Source of the DNA: Cerina sp048266425
GTDB taxonomy: Bacteria > Bacteroidota > Bacteroidia > Flavobacteriales > Flavobacteriaceae
Assembly (NCBI GenBank): GCA_048266425.1
Contig: JBLWZN010000013.1
Coordinates: forward strand, 20,064-84,063
Length of the DNA stretch: 64,000 nt
Reading direction: 5' to 3'
Part shown: in pieces, positions 17,274 through 26,756 of the stretch
Layout: each line of letters starts with the position of its first letter
Numbering within the stretch: the stretch's first letter is position 1
Position numbers and translations under genes: made by a program
Notes under the pieces: generated by a model
The model's database searches: none
What the model saw: only the letters and a program-made list of their open reading frames with translations
What the model was told of the DNA's origin: nothing

Positions 17274-17800
17274 ATATTCGGTATTTTAAGTTCGTACAAC
17301 TCCATATCCATAGGAGGTTCATTCGGGGGAGTGTGTTCGTTATTTAGGGTCATTTTCCATACAAAGCCCGCATTTTCAGCCACCTTAAGGCTTGCTATGT
17401 TACTTTGATGGGCTATTATATGAAGTACTTTTAATTGCAGTTCTGAAAAAGCATAAGAAGATAAGTTCTCGACTACCGCGGTCATGACACCTTTCCCTTC
17501 CCAGCCCTTGTCAATACAATACGCAAATTCCCCCTGCTTCTTATCCCAGTCCAGATCTTTGAGAATGATAAGTCCGACAATATTTCCCGAAACCTTTTCC
17601 TTGATAGCAAAAGTAAATTCAACCTTCTCATCAGCTTCCCAATTCTTTCGATTGATATAGGCCTCGGAATCGGTCGGATTAGTATTCTGGGCAAGCGTTT
17701 TGGGAAGATATCGATTAAACCGATTGGTATTGGAAACCATAAACCGGCATAAACTGGTAGCTTCTTCCGGTATTAGCGGCTCTATCCTGAAGTTTTCCAT
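17270..17800 (-). CDS. GNAT family N-acetyltransferase (RimJ/RimL-like)
   Basis: A 176-residue acetyltransferase of the GNAT fold. The region around NIVGLIILKDLDWDKKQGEFAY is the typical core strand pair, and the AENAGFVWKMT segment near residue 140 is the C-terminal motif common to RimJ/RimL proteins. The acetyl-acceptor is unknown. It lies between hemE and hemF and overlaps hemF by 4 bp (ATGA), so it travels with the heme operon, although no link to heme chemistry is known to me. Confidence 0.85.
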   Translation of the reverse strand: MENFRIEPLIPEEATSLCRFMVSNTNRFNRYLPKTLAQNTNPTDSEAYINRKNWEADEKVEFTFAIKEKVSGNIVGLIILKDLDWDKKQGEFAYCIDKGWEGKGVMTAVVENLSSYAFSELQLKVLHIIAHQSNIASLKVAENAGFVWKMTLNNEHTPPNEPPMDMELYELKIPNI

Positions 17801-17936
17801 TTAAGTGCTCTCCCCCTGCCCTCTCTCAAGTTCATCTAGATATCGGTCCAACAAAATAGTTCTGACAAGGACCTTGCAAGAAGAGGCAGGAGGTTTTTAA
17901 AAGTTTAATATCTTCAATTTATTCCCTGAGGTAAAG

Positions 17937-18965
17937 TTAAGAACTTTTATACTCCTTAACGGCGTCTATAAATGCCTTTGCATTTTCTATGGGTATATTC
18001 GGCAAAATTCCATGCCCCAGATTTACGATATATTTATCCTTGCCAAATTCGTTAATCATCTGGGTGACCATCCTTTTGATTTCAGCTGGGGGGGAAAGCA
18101 ATCTTGCGGGATCAAAATTTCCTTGCAAAGTGATGTTGCCACCCGTTAATTTTCTCGCGCTATGTGGAGAACAGGTCCAGTCTACCCCTAAGGCCGCAGC
18201 TCCAGAAACGGACATTTCCTTTAAAGCGAACCAACATCCTTTTCCAAAAACGATAACAGGGGTTTCTTCCTTCAAGGCATCGATAATCTGCTTGATATAC
18301 CTCCAAGAAAATTCCTGATAGTCGGTTGGCGACAACATACCTCCCCAAGAATCAAAAATCTGAACGGCATTAACACCTGCCCTCACTTTGGCCTTTAAAT
18401 AATCAATTGTTGTATCCGTGATTTTTTGCAACATTTGATGGGCCGCAACGGGTTGGGTAAAACAGAATTCCTTGGCCTTGTCAAAGGTCTTGCTGCCCTC
18501 GCCTTGAACGCAATAGCAAAGGATGGTCCAGGGAGACCCGGCAAATCCAATTAGCGGAATCTTATCGGCCAACTTCTCCTTGGTCATTTTTATGGCCTGC
18601 ATCACATAATCCAGGGCCAGTTCTGCGTTGGGCACCAGTACGTTTTCCACATCCTTTTGAGTGCGAATTGGTCTCGGTATATAAGGTCCAAAGTTTGGTT
18701 TCATCTGCACTTCTATTCCCATAGCCTGCGGAATAACCAAAATATCGCTGAACAAAATAGCTGCGTCCATACCATAGCGCCTAATGGGCTGCACCGTAAT
18801 TTCAGAAGCTAGATCGGGGGTCTGGCAACGGGTAAAAAAATCGAATTCCTTACGGATTTCCATGAATTCCGGCAAATAACGCCCGGCCTGCCTCATCATC
18901 CAAACAGGAGGCCGATCTACGGACTCTCCCTTAAGCGCTCTTAAAAATAGATCGTTCTTTATCAT
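17937..18965 (-). CDS. hemE: Uroporphyrinogen decarboxylase HemE
   Basis: Removes four acetate carboxyls from uroporphyrinogen III to give coproporphyrinogen III. The protein has 342 residues. The N-terminal signature PPVWMMRQAGRYLPEF contains the substrate-binding arginines; the catalytic aspartate lies in DAAILFSDILVIPQAMG; GFAGSPWTI and the C-terminal NLGHGILP are intact. It is followed by the GNAT gene (136 bp gap) and preceded by the hemC-hemD fusion (52 bp gap). Confidence 0.97.
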   Translation of the reverse strand: MIKNDLFLRALKGESVDRPPVWMMRQAGRYLPEFMEIRKEFDFFTRCQTPDLASEITVQPIRRYGMDAAILFSDILVIPQAMGIEVQMKPNFGPYIPRPIRTQKDVENVLVPNAELALDYVMQAIKMTKEKLADKIPLIGFAGSPWTILCYCVQGEGSKTFDKAKEFCFTQPVAAHQMLQKITDTTIDYLKAKVRAGVNAVQIFDSWGGMLSPTDYQEFSWRYIKQIIDALKEETPVIVFGKGCWFALKEMSVSGAAALGVDWTCSPHSARKLTGGNITLQGNFDPARLLSPPAEIKRMVTQMINEFGKDKYIVNLGHGILPNIPIENAKAFIDAVKEYKSS

Positions 18966-19017
18966 TCACTATTAAATAACTGATTCCAGGAGCCATAATA
19001 TAATTGGCCCTTGGGTA

Positions 19018-20598
19018 TTAGTTTAAAACAAAAGTTTCATTTACCAAGGCAATTACGTCCTCTACTGTGGCAATTTTGGCAATCTTAACTTCCTTAAAAT
19101 GTTTCATGGCTTCGTTGGCGGTAGTTTCACCAATACAAAAGGCTTTCCTTTCCCCCACCTTGTTTTTAAGTAAATAACTTTGGACGGTAGACGGGCTGAA
19201 GAACATTACCCCTTTAATGGAACCATCCAATTTTACAGGGTCCAATTTCGTTTGATAGGCTTTTATTTCGTGAACCTTGATAAGGTTTTCTTCCAGTTTG
19301 TCGGTCAGGGTATCCATTCGTATATCACTACAAAAATAGGTGACCTCCGTACCCTCTATATATTCTACAAGATAATCGGCGAGCTCTTCGGCGTTTTTTG
19401 CAACATGCTTAACCGGACCGATCCTACGTTCTATAAACCGTTTGGTTTTTTTTCCAACGCAGTAAATATTATTAAACCGAAGTTCTTCCTTGGAAAAATT
19501 AGTCAACAAGGATTCTACCGTGTTTTTACTGGTAATGATTACGTTACGGATGGGAGATCGTACTACACTTTTGTGGATACGGTTAATACTTATCTTTACG
19601 AAATCGCTGCTTTCCGCAACAATCCCCTTTTTGAACAAGTACTTTTGATCTTCCGACAATGTTTTCGTAGAATAGACATTGGGTATGCGTTGCATGGTTG
19701 TCAACCCATCCATCAATCGCTTTCCGCCTCGGGCAAGAACATAATCTGCACAAATTTTAGCCAATTCGCCGTGCTCCCCAAGTGGAACCGTTTTTTCGAC
19801 CTCTATCTTTTTTGTACCATCCTCGCTCAGCAGTACTCCTTTAAAAGATATCGAATCATTTTTTATAAGGGCCAGTGCCCCAATAGGAGCGGTGCAGCCA
19901 CCTTCCAACAGATTTAGGAAGGTCCTTTCAATGGTTGTACAAATTTCGGTCTCTTCATGGTTCAGAGCGGTACAGATTTCCCTTATTTCGGCATCTGCAT
20001 CCCTGGAAACCACCATTATGGCACCTTGGCCCGGCGCCGGAGTCATCCATCCCAAACCTACGGATTCTTCTGGTTTTACACCAATCCGCTCCAAACCGGC
20101 ACCGGCAAATATTGCGCCGTTCCAGTTGTTATCCTTCAATTTTTGAAGTCGCGAATTTACATTTCCCCGCAAATCGGCGATCGAATGGGTTGGATACCTG
20201 TTGAGCCATTGGGCCTTACGACGAAGACTACCTGTTGCTACAACCCCTTCCTTTTGGCTCAAAAATTCCTCATTGTTCTTATAGACCAATATGTCATAGT
20301 AGTTGCCCCGTTCCAATACCGCGGCCTGTACGATTCCCTCTGGCAAAACCGTGGGCACATCCTTTAGGGAGTGGACGGCAATGTCTATATCATTATTTAA
20401 AAGGGCCAAGTCCAAATTTCTGGTAAAAACACCTACCATCCCCATTTGGTAAAGCGGTTTGTCCAAAACCAGGTCCCCAGTAGATTTTACGGGGACCAAC
20501 ACCGTATGGTGTCCGAGTTTTTCAAGATTCCCCTGTACGGTTTTCGCTTGCCATAGCGCCAATTCACTATCTCTAGTGCCAATTCGGATTATGCTCAT
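19018..20598 (-). CDS. hemC: Hydroxymethylbilane synthase / uroporphyrinogen-III synthase fusion (HemC-HemD)
   Basis: A 526-residue bifunctional protein. Residues 1-~305 are porphobilinogen deaminase: GTRDSELALWQA at the N-terminus, VHSLKDVPT at 75, and C235 in EGGCTAPIGALA carrying the dipyrromethane cofactor. Residues ~310-526 are a divergent HemD (cyclase) domain, recognised by FFSPSTVQSYL and the IGETTANEA motif. Together they turn four porphobilinogens into uroporphyrinogen III. No separate hemD is seen in the cluster, which supports the fusion. It overlaps hemA by 4 bp (ATGA), so the two are translationally coupled. Confidence 0.93.
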   Translation of the reverse strand: MSIIRIGTRDSELALWQAKTVQGNLEKLGHHTVLVPVKSTGDLVLDKPLYQMGMVGVFTRNLDLALLNNDIDIAVHSLKDVPTVLPEGIVQAAVLERGNYYDILVYKNNEEFLSQKEGVVATGSLRRKAQWLNRYPTHSIADLRGNVNSRLQKLKDNNWNGAIFAGAGLERIGVKPEESVGLGWMTPAPGQGAIMVVSRDADAEIREICTALNHEETEICTTIERTFLNLLEGGCTAPIGALALIKNDSISFKGVLLSEDGTKKIEVEKTVPLGEHGELAKICADYVLARGGKRLMDGLTTMQRIPNVYSTKTLSEDQKYLFKKGIVAESSDFVKISINRIHKSVVRSPIRNVIITSKNTVESLLTNFSKEELRFNNIYCVGKKTKRFIERRIGPVKHVAKNAEELADYLVEYIEGTEVTYFCSDIRMDTLTDKLEENLIKVHEIKAYQTKLDPVKLDGSIKGVMFFSPSTVQSYLLKNKVGERKAFCIGETTANEAMKHFKEVKIAKIATVEDVIALVNETFVLN

Positions 20599-21851
20599 TT
20601 ATGGTCTACTTCTAATTGAAATACTCTTTGAATAAGTTCCAAACTAGTATCGGAATCGGTATCGTTTCCTTTGAGGTGATTGGCAAAGTGGGTAGTAATC
20701 TTTTGGATAATGCGATCGGAAATAATCTCCGCCTGTAAATGGTTATAATCGGGCAGTTTTTTACTTTGAAAATCCAGCTCTTCCTCTTTCATGGTCTTCA
20801 ACCTCTTTTTCAGGGCCTTGATTACGGGCGCAAATTTTCGGTTTTCCAGCCATTGGATAAACTCGCCCATAACATCTTGGATAATGGCTTCCGCTTGAGG
20901 GATGTATTGTTTTCTCTTTTCCAAGGTCTTGTCCGTCATTTGGGAAAGATGATCCAAGTGGATGACCGATATATTTTCCATTTCCGACACTTCAGCTGCC
21001 ACATTTTTTGGAATGGAAAGATCAAGGATCAACAACGGTTTTTTTGCATGGATAAGATCTTTGGAAATGGTGGGTGATTGTCCGCCGGTCGCTACTACCA
21101 AAACGTCCGTATTCCGTATTTCGGTCTGAAGATCTCCGTAGTCCTTGACCAATAGATTGAACTTCCCTGCTATTTGTTCCGCCTTGCCCTTGGTCCTGTT
21201 TATCAGGGTAATATGTGGATTTTTGGTGTGCTTTATTAGATTCTCGCAGGTATTACGGCCAATTTTCCCAGTTCCGAAGAGCAGGATATTCTTGTTTTGG
21301 ATATCAGGAACGTTGGACAAAATATATTGTACGGATGCAAAGGCTACGGAAGTGGCCCCAGAGGAAATTTCCGTTTCGTTCTTGATGCGTTTGCTTGCTT
21401 GAATCACGGAATTGCAAAGCCGTTCTATAAACGGATTGGCAATTCCCAACCTTTTGGAACGGTTAAAGCTCTGTTTTAATTGACCGACGATCTCAAAATC
21501 GCCCAAAATCTGGCTGTCAAGTCCGGTGCCCACCCTAAAAATATGCTCAATGGCCTCGTTATTTTTGTATACATAGGCCACCTCCTGAAATTCCTCCAAA
21601 GTGCCTTGGCTATGGTCACACAATAGTTTTATCAGTTGAAAAGGATGTTGGGCAAATCCGTTAAGCTCCGTTCGGTTACAGGTAGATGTGACCAAAAGAC
21701 CATCTATTCCATGCTCCTTGGCCCGATTCAATAGGCTATCCATAGCGTTACTGTCAAGACTAAACTTGCCACGAACAACCGCATCCGCCTTTTTGTAGCT
21801 GACACCTATGGTATAAAAAGAATTTAGTTTGGTAATGTGGTAATTCTTCAT
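20595..21851 (-). CDS. hemA: Glutamyl-tRNA reductase HemA
   Basis: First committed step of C5-pathway heme synthesis: reduction of glutamyl-tRNA(Glu) to glutamate-1-semialdehyde with NADPH. The protein has 418 residues. The catalytic cysteine is C58 in TSTCNRTEL, the NADPH-binding loop is FGTGKIGRNTCENL, and a C-terminal dimerisation helix region follows. hemL, the next enzyme, is not in the window. It is the first gene of the minus-strand heme operon and is divergent from the AraC regulator, with about 200 bp between the starts. Confidence 0.96.
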   Translation of the reverse strand: MKNYHITKLNSFYTIGVSYKKADAVVRGKFSLDSNAMDSLLNRAKEHGIDGLLVTSTCNRTELNGFAQHPFQLIKLLCDHSQGTLEEFQEVAYVYKNNEAIEHIFRVGTGLDSQILGDFEIVGQLKQSFNRSKRLGIANPFIERLCNSVIQASKRIKNETEISSGATSVAFASVQYILSNVPDIQNKNILLFGTGKIGRNTCENLIKHTKNPHITLINRTKGKAEQIAGKFNLLVKDYGDLQTEIRNTDVLVVATGGQSPTISKDLIHAKKPLLILDLSIPKNVAAEVSEMENISVIHLDHLSQMTDKTLEKRKQYIPQAEAIIQDVMGEFIQWLENRKFAPVIKALKKRLKTMKEEELDFQSKKLPDYNHLQAEIISDRIIQKITTHFANHLKGNDTDSDTSLELIQRVFQLEVDHK

Positions 21852-21871
21852 GAATTGAATTCAAACGGATA

Positions 21872-21879
21872 CAAAAATA
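21872..21879 (-). promoter_or_regulatory. TAnnTTTG element for hemA
   Basis: On the minus strand TATTTTTG lies about 20 bp before the hemA ATG. It matches the Bacteroidota -7 box; no clear TTTG box is seen upstream. The leader would be very short. Confidence 0.4.
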
Positions 21880-21973
21880 AAATCCTTAACTTTATAAAAG
21901 TAACGCTGAAGGAACTATTAATAACGTTTCAAGCTTTTTTGAAGAAGATTCTGGACAATCCTTCAAAAACTAC

Positions 21974-21981
21974 TATTTTTG
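21974..21981 (+). promoter_or_regulatory. TAnnTTTG element for the AraC gene
   Basis: TATTTTTG lies 71 bp before the AraC ATG at 22053. Transcription would begin around 21988, placing the inverted repeat at 22007-22033 in the leader. No clear -33 box is visible. Confidence 0.4.
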
Positions 21982-22006
21982 TAGACAATAAAGGGGTTCT
22001 GAATGG

Positions 22007-22033
22007 TTCTATTTAGAGTCGTTCTAAATAGAA
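22007..22033. promoter_or_regulatory. Perfect 11-bp inverted repeat before the AraC gene
   Basis: TTCTATTTAGA (22007-22017) and TCTAAATAGAA (22023-22033) are perfect inverted copies around a GTCGT spacer, ending 19 bp before the ATG. The symmetry suits a dimeric repressor operator of TTTAGA-N-TCTAAA shape, or an RNA hairpin next to the start. The half-site TCTATTTAGA also occurs at the SUF promoter (34667-34676). Confidence 0.6.
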
Positions 22034-22052
22034 AAAATAAAATGGAGAAAAA

Positions 22053-22943
22053 ATGATGGAGAAAAATAACGCTGAAGGTTCGTTTGAAGAAGTGTTTTTT
22101 GAGGATGGCTTTTATGTCTTAAAAATACAAAACGATGGCCTGAATACTCAAAAAGTTGTTCGGGATATCGACAGTTCCTTTATTCAATTTCATTTTTGTT
22201 TAAAGGGCAATGCCAAGTTTATCTTCAATGAAGGCCGATACGCTTTGGAAGTATCCGAGGAAAGCTCGCTATTGCTTTACAATACCCAGATGGATTTACC
22301 ATTAAATTTGGAACTGCATGCCAATTCCTGGCTAGTATCCATAGTCATGACCATTAGAAAGTTTCATTCCCTATTTTCCAAGGAAGCAAATTATATCCCT
22401 TTTCTAAGCAAGGAAAACAAGGATAAAAAATATTACTCCCAAGAAAAAGTCACCCCCGCAATTGCCGTAATTCTTAGCCAATTGATGAACTATCACCTAC
22501 ATCCCTCTATAAAGGAGCTTTATATCCGAGGGAAGGTCTACGAACTTATTTCCCTTTATTTCAATAGAACCGATGATACCGACATGGATCAATGTCCCTT
22601 TTTGGTTAGCGAGGACAACGTAAAGCGGATTAGAAAAGCGAAGGAAATAATGATTGCCCGAATGTCCGAACCGCCGAGCTTAACGGAACTTGCCGAAGAA
22701 ATTGGCCTTAGCCTTAAAAAGCTAAAGGAAGGGTTTAAACAAATCTATGGGGATTCGGTCTACGGTTTTTTGTTTGATTACAAAATGGAGTATTCCAGAA
22801 AAATGTTGGAATATGGCCAGCATAATGTCAATGAGGTAGGACTAAAGGTTGGGTATAGTACGGCTAGCCATTTTATTGCGGCCTTTAAAAAGAAATATGG
22901 CACAACGCCCAAAAAATATCTGATGGCATTGGCGAACGGTTAA
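22053..22943 (+). CDS. AraC-family transcriptional regulator
   Basis: A 296-residue regulator. The C-terminal ~105 residues hold the two helix-turn-helix motifs: SLTELAEEIGLSLKKLKEGF and VNEVGLKVGYSTASHFIAAF, followed by KKKYGTTPKKY. The N-terminal half is a cupin-like sensing domain. The overall layout is that of PchR-like, iron/siderophore-type AraC proteins, which is a resemblance, not proof. Two ATGs occur in tandem; either may start. It is divergent from hemA, which points to control of the heme operon or of iron uptake, and its own leader carries a perfect inverted repeat. Confidence 0.88.
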   Translation: MMEKNNAEGSFEEVFFEDGFYVLKIQNDGLNTQKVVRDIDSSFIQFHFCLKGNAKFIFNEGRYALEVSEESSLLLYNTQMDLPLNLELHANSWLVSIVMTIRKFHSLFSKEANYIPFLSKENKDKKYYSQEKVTPAIAVILSQLMNYHLHPSIKELYIRGKVYELISLYFNRTDDTDMDQCPFLVSEDNVKRIRKAKEIMIARMSEPPSLTELAEEIGLSLKKLKEGFKQIYGDSVYGFLFDYKMEYSRKMLEYGQHNVNEVGLKVGYSTASHFIAAFKKKYGTTPKKYLMALANG

Positions 22944-23016
22944 GGTCCTATTTAAAAATCCCTAGCGGCTTCCTCAACATCTGGACAAAAAGTTTTAATC
23001 CCATTAATCAGAAAAA

Positions 23017-23802
23017 ATGAAAAAGTACAAGAACATTTTAATGGAGAAAGATGGACATCTGGCCACCTTGATCATCAATCGACCAAATAAATTGAACGCG
23101 CTGAATCGGGAGACCATCGAAGAATTGCATCAGGCATTAACCGAATTGGACCAGAACAAAAAAATTAAGGCCATTATTCTCACAGGAAGCGGCGATAAAG
23201 CCTTTGTCGCCGGTGCCGATATCTCGGAATTTGCCAACTTTTCCCAGAAAGAAGGTTCCAAACTTGCAGCAAAGGGCCAAAAACTGCTTTTTGATTATGT
23301 GGAAAACCTTGGGACCCCGGTTATTGCGGCTATTAACGGCTTTGCGCTTGGCGGTGGTCTGGAACTGGCCATGGCCTGTCATTTTAGGGTTGCCAACACA
23401 AAGGCGAAAATGGGACTGCCCGAAGTATCCCTTGGGGTGATTCCGGGCTACGGCGGCACACAGCGATTGCCACAACTTATTGGCAAAGGCCGCGCCATGG
23501 AACTCATTATGACCGCTAACATGATAGATGCCCAGAAAGCCGTTGCATATGGGCTGGTCAACCATATGGTACCGGAGGAAGACCTACTGCCGTTCTGCTA
23601 TTCCTTGGCCGACAGGATATCGAAAAATTCACCAGTTGCGATAAGTTATGCAATAAAAGCGATAAATGCGGGTTTTAGAAATAATACGGATGGCTACGCC
23701 ATGGAAATTGACGCTTTTGGTGCCTGTTTTGGAACAGCTGACTTTAGCGAGGGCACCACAGCTTTTTTGGAGAAGCGAAAGGCAGATTTTCCAGGAGCCT
23801 AG
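23017..23802 (+). CDS. Enoyl-CoA hydratase/isomerase family protein
   Basis: A 261-residue crotonase-fold protein. The oxyanion-hole motif is AGADISEF (residues 66-73) with GGG at 112-114, and both catalytic glutamates of true hydratases are present: E116 in LGGGLELAM and E136 in GLPEVSLGVIPGYGGTQR. This supports syn-hydration of trans-2-enoyl-CoA in beta-oxidation or in short-chain acyl-CoA use. It lies 73 bp after the AraC gene and 23 bp before a secreted-protein gene, on the same strand; the grouping looks like chance adjacency rather than a pathway. Confidence 0.93.
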   Translation: MKKYKNILMEKDGHLATLIINRPNKLNALNRETIEELHQALTELDQNKKIKAIILTGSGDKAFVAGADISEFANFSQKEGSKLAAKGQKLLFDYVENLGTPVIAAINGFALGGGLELAMACHFRVANTKAKMGLPEVSLGVIPGYGGTQRLPQLIGKGRAMELIMTANMIDAQKAVAYGLVNHMVPEEDLLPFCYSLADRISKNSPVAISYAIKAINAGFRNNTDGYAMEIDAFGACFGTADFSEGTTAFLEKRKADFPGA

Positions 23803-23825
23803 TGCTGCATTAAACCAACCTACAA

Positions 23826-25385
23826 ATGAAAAACACACTTGTTGTCCTCTTTTTGGTATTTGCCACCACCTTGGTAAAAGCCCAAAATATGCCTTTGTCC
23901 TATTCCTTTGGCGAAAAATATAACGATAAGTACAAATATTCCAATTTAATGGCCATGACAAGTGACGGCACAGGGGGTTATCTTGTTGTCCGAGCTTATT
24001 ATACGGGACTTATCCTAAAACCAAAAGGTTACTTCATAGAACGCTACGACAAGGACCTAGCCTTGTTGTCCGAGTACAATTTTAAGATCAAGGATTTGGA
24101 TTTTGTTGATGCCTTTGTAAGCAACGGGCAATTAAACCTGCTCTTTTTGCAGTATAACCAAGGCTCAAAATCGTATGAATACGTGGTGCAAAGCAGCCCA
24201 GTGGAAAATATAGGATTTACGGCAAAGACCATTTTGATCATTCCCTCCGTTGAGGTAGAAAGCCCATTGGACAAAAATTACTACAACAGGAATTTTTCCT
24301 CCGGATTTACAACTTCTGTTTTGTTCAACAGGGATAAATCGGCCTTTACTATAAGTGCCCATTTTAAAAAGAATAAGGACAACCAGCATTTCATTTATTT
24401 ATTCGATACCTCCCTGAACAAGTTGATTGAGCATGATTTTTCCGCGCAAGTGGAAGAAAAAAATTATGCCTTCGAAAACATGGAGGTCTCCAAAGATCTA
24501 TCGGAGCTATATCTGGTAGGAAAGGCGTATTTCAAGAAGAAAAGATTTGTCATTACGGAGCGTAAATTCCAATATGAATTGGTCAAGATTACCACCAATG
24601 ACGATGAAAAAATGCAAACCTTTGATGACCCAGGTAAATTTTCAGAAGCATTGGTCCCAATTCTTCTCAAGAATAGGTTGCTGTGTGTCGGGTTTTATGC
24701 CGATCGCAAGGACAACCGGTACAATGGCCTGACTTATGTGGATATGGATCCCAAATCCCTGGAAATCAAGACAAAAAAATACGATCCCTTTTCGCAACAG
24801 TTTATGCAGGACAAGTTTGGGAAGGAAGTGGACAAGGAAATAAAAAATCTAGTTTTCAAAAGCGTGAGCATTACACCTGATGGATTCATTCTTTTTAACG
24901 CCGAGGAAGAATTCGTTACCGATAGTTACCAATCCGATGGGGGGGGCAATCGCATTAAAATAAACAGATACCACTACAATGATATAGTGAGTGCTAAACT
25001 GGATTCGTCCGGCAATATGGTCTGGGCACGAAACATCAACAAATCCGAGGTTACCCAGGGAGATGGGGCCTATGCATCCTACAGCGCCTATACCAAAGGG
25101 GACAACACGTATTTTTTTATCAGTACTGCCGCTGAAAATCCTCAGCAATTGGGTGTGGACCGAATCGTTTTTAGGCAAGGATATACCCATAACCGCAATG
25201 TATTTGCCATACAATTGGACGCAAAAGGCCATATGAGTTGGGAAAAAGTAATAGACGACAAGGAGGCCCGTTTGCCTTTAATGGTATCACTCCCATATAT
25301 CGATTACAAAAATGACAGCGTACTTTTCTATGCCAAAAGAGGCAATAAAAAACAGTTGGTCAACGTAAAGGTATCCGACCAATAA
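23826..25385 (+). CDS. Secreted protein of unknown function
   Basis: A 519-residue protein with a clear signal peptide (MKNTLVVLFLVFATTLVKAQ). I do not recognise a named domain. The mature part is rich in aromatic residues and short alternating strand patterns (YDKDLALLSEYNFKIKDL, LKLDSSGNMVWARNI), as in beta-propeller-like or periplasmic WD/PQQ-like repeat proteins common in Bacteroidota. No lipobox, membrane helix or type IX C-terminal signal is seen. It follows the hydratase gene by 23 bp and is probably co-transcribed. Confidence 0.85.
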   Translation: MKNTLVVLFLVFATTLVKAQNMPLSYSFGEKYNDKYKYSNLMAMTSDGTGGYLVVRAYYTGLILKPKGYFIERYDKDLALLSEYNFKIKDLDFVDAFVSNGQLNLLFLQYNQGSKSYEYVVQSSPVENIGFTAKTILIIPSVEVESPLDKNYYNRNFSSGFTTSVLFNRDKSAFTISAHFKKNKDNQHFIYLFDTSLNKLIEHDFSAQVEEKNYAFENMEVSKDLSELYLVGKAYFKKKRFVITERKFQYELVKITTNDDEKMQTFDDPGKFSEALVPILLKNRLLCVGFYADRKDNRYNGLTYVDMDPKSLEIKTKKYDPFSQQFMQDKFGKEVDKEIKNLVFKSVSITPDGFILFNAEEEFVTDSYQSDGGGNRIKINRYHYNDIVSAKLDSSGNMVWARNINKSEVTQGDGAYASYSAYTKGDNTYFFISTAAENPQQLGVDRIVFRQGYTHNRNVFAIQLDAKGHMSWEKVIDDKEARLPLMVSLPYIDYKNDSVLFYAKRGNKKQLVNVKVSDQ

Positions 25386-25491
25386 AAATTGCCCCATCCA
25401 CGTGGAATAGAATATCTCCATTGGTCTAATCATCTTAAACGTCCCTACCAAAATTTAACATTCATAAAATTATAATAATGGATATATTCCA

Positions 25492-25499
25492 TAATTTTG
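25492..25499 (+). promoter_or_regulatory. TAnnTTTG element before the radical SAM gene
   Basis: TAATTTTG lies 15 bp before the TTG start at 25515, inside a short TTCCA/TGGAA inverted repeat. The transcript would have almost no leader. Confidence 0.4.
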
Positions 25500-25514
25500 G
25501 AATAAATCCTTATT

Positions 25515-26585
25515 TTGAACAAAGATTACATTAAAGGTCGGGGAGCCCAGGAAAATCCACCTAATAAGTTCCTGGAACACATTTATGAAATACGGGATGA
25601 TTTCCTTGAATTTTGTAGGGTCGAAGGGGAGGAGGCGGAAAAAAGCAAGACCCGATACATTCCCATTTTTCCAAAAACCATAGTAAACAAGGTTACCAGC
25701 CCGGATGTGGGCATGCAATACTCTATGAATCCCTATCAGGGTTGCGAACACGGCTGTATTTACTGCTATGCCCGTAACACCCACGAATATTGGGGGTATA
25801 GTGCAGGACTGGATTTCGAAAGGAAAATCCTAATCAAGAAAGACGCACCAAAATTGCTAGAGGAGAAACTAAAAGGCAAAAACTGGAAAGCCCGTACCAT
25901 TGTCCTCTCCGGCAATACCGATTGTTACCAACCTGCAGAAAATAAATTTGGCATTACCCGGGCGTGCTTGGAGATTTTTTTGAAGTACCGCCATCCCGTG
26001 GGCATTATTACGAAAAATGCGTTGGTTTTAAGGGATTTGGACTTACTTTCAGCCTTGGCCAAGGATAACCTTATCGGGGTAAACGTTTCTATAACCACCC
26101 TTTCTGAGGATACCCGACGTATTTTGGAACCCCGTACGGCGACCATAAAACGGCGGTTGGAAACCATTAAAATCCTGACTGAAAACAACATTCCAGTCAA
26201 TGCCATGCTGGCCCCCATCATTCCTGGAATCAACAGCCATGAAATCCTGAATTTGGCAAAATCGGTTTCAAACCATGGAGCTTTATCCTTCGGTTTTACG
26301 GTGGTACGTCTCAATGGGGCTATTGGCCATATCTTTACCGATTGGATCAAGAGGACAATGCCAGATAGGGCGGAAAAGGTCCTGCATCAAATTAAAGCCT
26401 GCCACAGCGGAACGTTAAACGATAGCCGTTACGGGATTCGCAGCAGAGGTGAGGGCAAAATAGCACAGCAAATACACGATGTGATGGCTTTGGCCAAAAG
26501 AACCTATTTCAAGGAAAAGGTGTTTCCGAAGTTAAACACTGATCTCTATCCCATTTACAAGCAGGGGCAATTTCGATTGTTTTAA
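25515..26585 (+). CDS. PA0069-family radical SAM protein
   Basis: A 356-residue radical SAM protein. The cluster motif CxxxCxxC is C77-C81-C84 in QGCEHGCIYCYARN. The N-terminal KGRGAQENPPNKF and the tail segment after it are hallmarks of the PA0069/SplB-related family, whose substrate I do not know. The start is a TTG (25515-25517): no ATG precedes the conserved KGRGAQ motif in frame, and homologues begin about here. It is likely monocistronic; a half-promoter lies just upstream. Confidence 0.9.
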   Translation: MNKDYIKGRGAQENPPNKFLEHIYEIRDDFLEFCRVEGEEAEKSKTRYIPIFPKTIVNKVTSPDVGMQYSMNPYQGCEHGCIYCYARNTHEYWGYSAGLDFERKILIKKDAPKLLEEKLKGKNWKARTIVLSGNTDCYQPAENKFGITRACLEIFLKYRHPVGIITKNALVLRDLDLLSALAKDNLIGVNVSITTLSEDTRRILEPRTATIKRRLETIKILTENNIPVNAMLAPIIPGINSHEILNLAKSVSNHGALSFGFTVVRLNGAIGHIFTDWIKRTMPDRAEKVLHQIKACHSGTLNDSRYGIRSRGEGKIAQQIHDVMALAKRTYFKEKVFPKLNTDLYPIYKQGQFRLF

Positions 26586-26640
26586 ATGGTCCAGGTCAGA
26601 AGCATGTGCAAATTCTGTTAAAAATCAAAAATTCCAGGTC

Positions 26641-26662
26641 CTCCCCTTTTTTACAAGGGGAG
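26641..26662. repeat. CTCCCC/GGGGAG hairpin repeat
   Basis: CTCCCCTT and AAGGGGAG form a perfect 8-bp stem. The next ~85 bp contain CCAGCCCGAC twice and an imperfect inverted repeat (GTCCG..GCCAG versus CTGGC..GCGGAC) up to about 26735. The core hairpin matches the element at 3170. It fills the gap between the radical SAM gene and vsr. Confidence 0.6.
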
Positions 26663-26756
26663 CCAGCCCGACAAAATGATTCCCGTCCGAACGCCAGCCC
26701 GACATGGTCATTCTGGCGGGGCACGGGCGGACTGGTGGGGTTAACACTTATCAGGT

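Noticed and set aside
19180..19917. 245-residue open frame antisense to hemC-hemD
   Set aside because: Mirror of a well-supported enzyme gene; aromatic- and glycine-rich composition typical of antisense frames.
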